Positions 62,241-64,000 of a stretch of DNA of 64,000 nucleotides are shown here, piece after piece. The translations under genes and the position numbers were made by a program. The stretch is from Dehalococcoidia bacterium (lineage in GTDB: Bacteria; Chloroflexota; Dehalococcoidia; DSTF01; JACRBR01): NCBI GenBank assembly GCA_015478665.1, contig JADMII010000014.1, forward strand, positions 1 through 64,000, written 5' to 3'. Position 1 is the first letter of the stretch, and every line of letters begins with the position of its first letter. A model generated the notes under the pieces. It was not told the DNA's origin. It saw only the letters and a list, made by a program, of their open reading frames with translations, and ran no database searches.

Positions 62241-62312
62241 TTGACACCCCGTTACTCGATCTATACTTCCCGAACAGATGTACTTGACAACGAGGACGGA
62301 CTGTCCTAGGAT
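62241..62312 (+). promoter_or_regulatory. recA tandem promoters with SOS-box-like operator
   Basis: P1: TTGACA (62241-62246) and TATACT (62262-62267), a short 15-base spacer. P2: TTGACA (62284-62289), 17 bases, TAGGAT (62307-62312). Between and overlapping the P2 -35 is CGAACAGATGTACTTG (62271-62286), close to the CGAAC-n4-GTTCG LexA box of Gram-positive-type SOS systems. LexA control of recA is inferred. Confidence 0.6.
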
Positions 62313-62358
62313 AGCCGCGCATTAGCTTATGTGTTCTAAGTACGGCAGGAGGCTTGGT

Positions 62359-63430
<1,072 letters not shown>

Positions 63431-63447
<17 letters not shown>

Positions 63448-63465
63448 AGGCTTGAGGCTGGAGGG
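63431..63465. repeat. imperfect tandem TTGAGGC repeat at the recA 3' end
   Basis: TTGAGGC, TGAGGC, TTGAAGGC, TTGAGGC, TGGAGG in a row, straddling the recA stop codon. Related GCTGGAGGC/GGCTGGAAGC words occur at 54239-54277 and, inverted, at 58476-58516. Confidence 0.55.
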
Positions 63466-63526
63466 GCGCGGACGAGCGGCGTACGAACGAACAGAGAGAT
63501 CGTCGCGAGACGGGCGTGAGGGCCGG

Positions 63527-64000
63527 ATGATCATCACGACGATCGAGCCGACGTCGCGGCGGCGCGGGCGCGTCGACGTCTGGCTCGACGGGGTGAGCCG
63601 CATCGAGCTGGCCCGTGACTTGGTCGCGGGAGTGATGCGCGCCGGCGATGAGGTCGATGGCGCGACTGTCGCCGCGCTCGTCGAGCGGGACGCCCGGCAG
63701 CAGGCGATGCGGCTCGCCGCGTCGATGCTCGCTCGCCGCGCGCGCAGCGAGCACGAGGTGCGCCGGCGGCTGATGCAGCGGCGGTTCGAGCCGGATCTGG
63801 TCGACGAGACGATCGCACGGCTGCGTCAGGCAGGGCTGCTCGACGACGGGGCGTTTGCGCGCTCGTGGTGCGAGGCACGCCTCGAGTCGAGTCCTCGTGG
63901 CGGGCGGCTGCTGGGAGAGGAGTTGCGGGCGCGCGGCGTCACGGGCGAGGTCGCGGCGAGCGCCGTCGCGTCGGTGTCGGACGACGACGCGGCGTACCGG
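63527..64000 (+). CDS. recX: regulatory protein RecX (3' end cut by the window)
   Basis: 158 codons, open at the window end. Three-helix repeats of the RecX family are visible: AARLAASMLARRARSEHEVRRRLMQRRF (parts), then LVDETIARLRQAGLLDDGAFARSWCEARL. RecX binds the RecA filament groove and limits its activity. The recA-recX order is standard. GAGGG lies before the ATG. Confidence 0.88.
   Translation, partial: MIITTIEPTSRRRGRVDVWLDGVSRIELARDLVAGVMRAGDEVDGATVAALVERDARQQAMRLAASMLARRARSEHEVRRRLMQRRFEPDLVDETIARLRQAGLLDDGAFARSWCEARLESSPRGGRLLGEELRARGVTGEVAASAVASVSDDDAAYR

Overview
High-GC bacterial chromosome segment with densely packed, mostly housekeeping genes and no prophage, insertion sequence, CRISPR array or rRNA that I can see. 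The gene set suggests Chloroflexota, with an actinobacterial-type lineage as the alternative. Pointers are a membrane-anchored CHRD protein with a Thr/Pro-rich TPTxTPT stalk, a DUF5317-type protein, an F420-type LLM oxidoreductase, a TreT-type trehalose cluster, a Mec-type JAMM peptidase, many GTG starts and several apparently leaderless genes. The taxonomic call is inference from gene content only.

Layout. 0.3-9.8 kb: an inactive-looking GH18 protein, rsmD-coaD, a coiled-coil protein, a GT2 glycosyltransferase, an isoaspartyl peptidase, a nitroreductase, a CHRD gene interrupted by one amber codon, and comB. 9.9-14.3 kb: GAPDH, then a copper module (csoR-copZ-copA) with a visible operator. 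14.4-24.8 kb: single genes (VirB11-like ATPase, zinc alcohol dehydrogenase, multipass membrane protein, sucC, serine hydrolase, SDR, LysR regulator, peroxiredoxin, DUF5317). 25.3-35.1 kb: a complex I operon A-C-D-H-J-K-(small gene)-L-M-N that lacks nuoB, nuoI and nuoEFG. 35.3-37.2 kb: a second CsoR-family repressor divergent from trxA-trxB, with an operator between them. 37.5-40.4 kb: a GAF/degenerate GGDEF protein and an ECF sigma/putative anti-sigma pair.

40.5-45.0 kb (minus strand): a tightly overlapping five-gene operon (unknown, Cys-rich, Mec-type JAMM, CDP-alcohol phosphatidyltransferase, amidohydrolase), with a rhodanese upstream on the same strand. 45.2-49.2 kb: a trehalose operon with two tandem TreT-type glycosyltransferases, the first lacking its EX7E glutamates, followed by glgC, which would supply ADP-glucose. 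It is followed by a strongly structured intergenic region and a tRNA-Tyr with archaeal-type features. 49.6-55.6 kb: a surface-polysaccharide cluster (acyltransferase, methyltransferase, GT2, GT87) and a flippase-like protein. 55.7-58.4 kb: a zinc-ribbon protein under a palindromic operator, an LLM oxidoreductase and a secreted PHB-depolymerase-type esterase. 58.5-64 kb: membrane protein-aroC-aroK-aroB, then recA with tandem promoters and an SOS-like box, then recX cut by the window end.

A GC-rich palindromic repeat (CCCTCACCCC...CCCCTCTCC-loop-GGAGAGGGG) is scattered between genes. One copy provides the aroK ribosome-binding site and a decayed copy lies inside the 3' end of a coding sequence.
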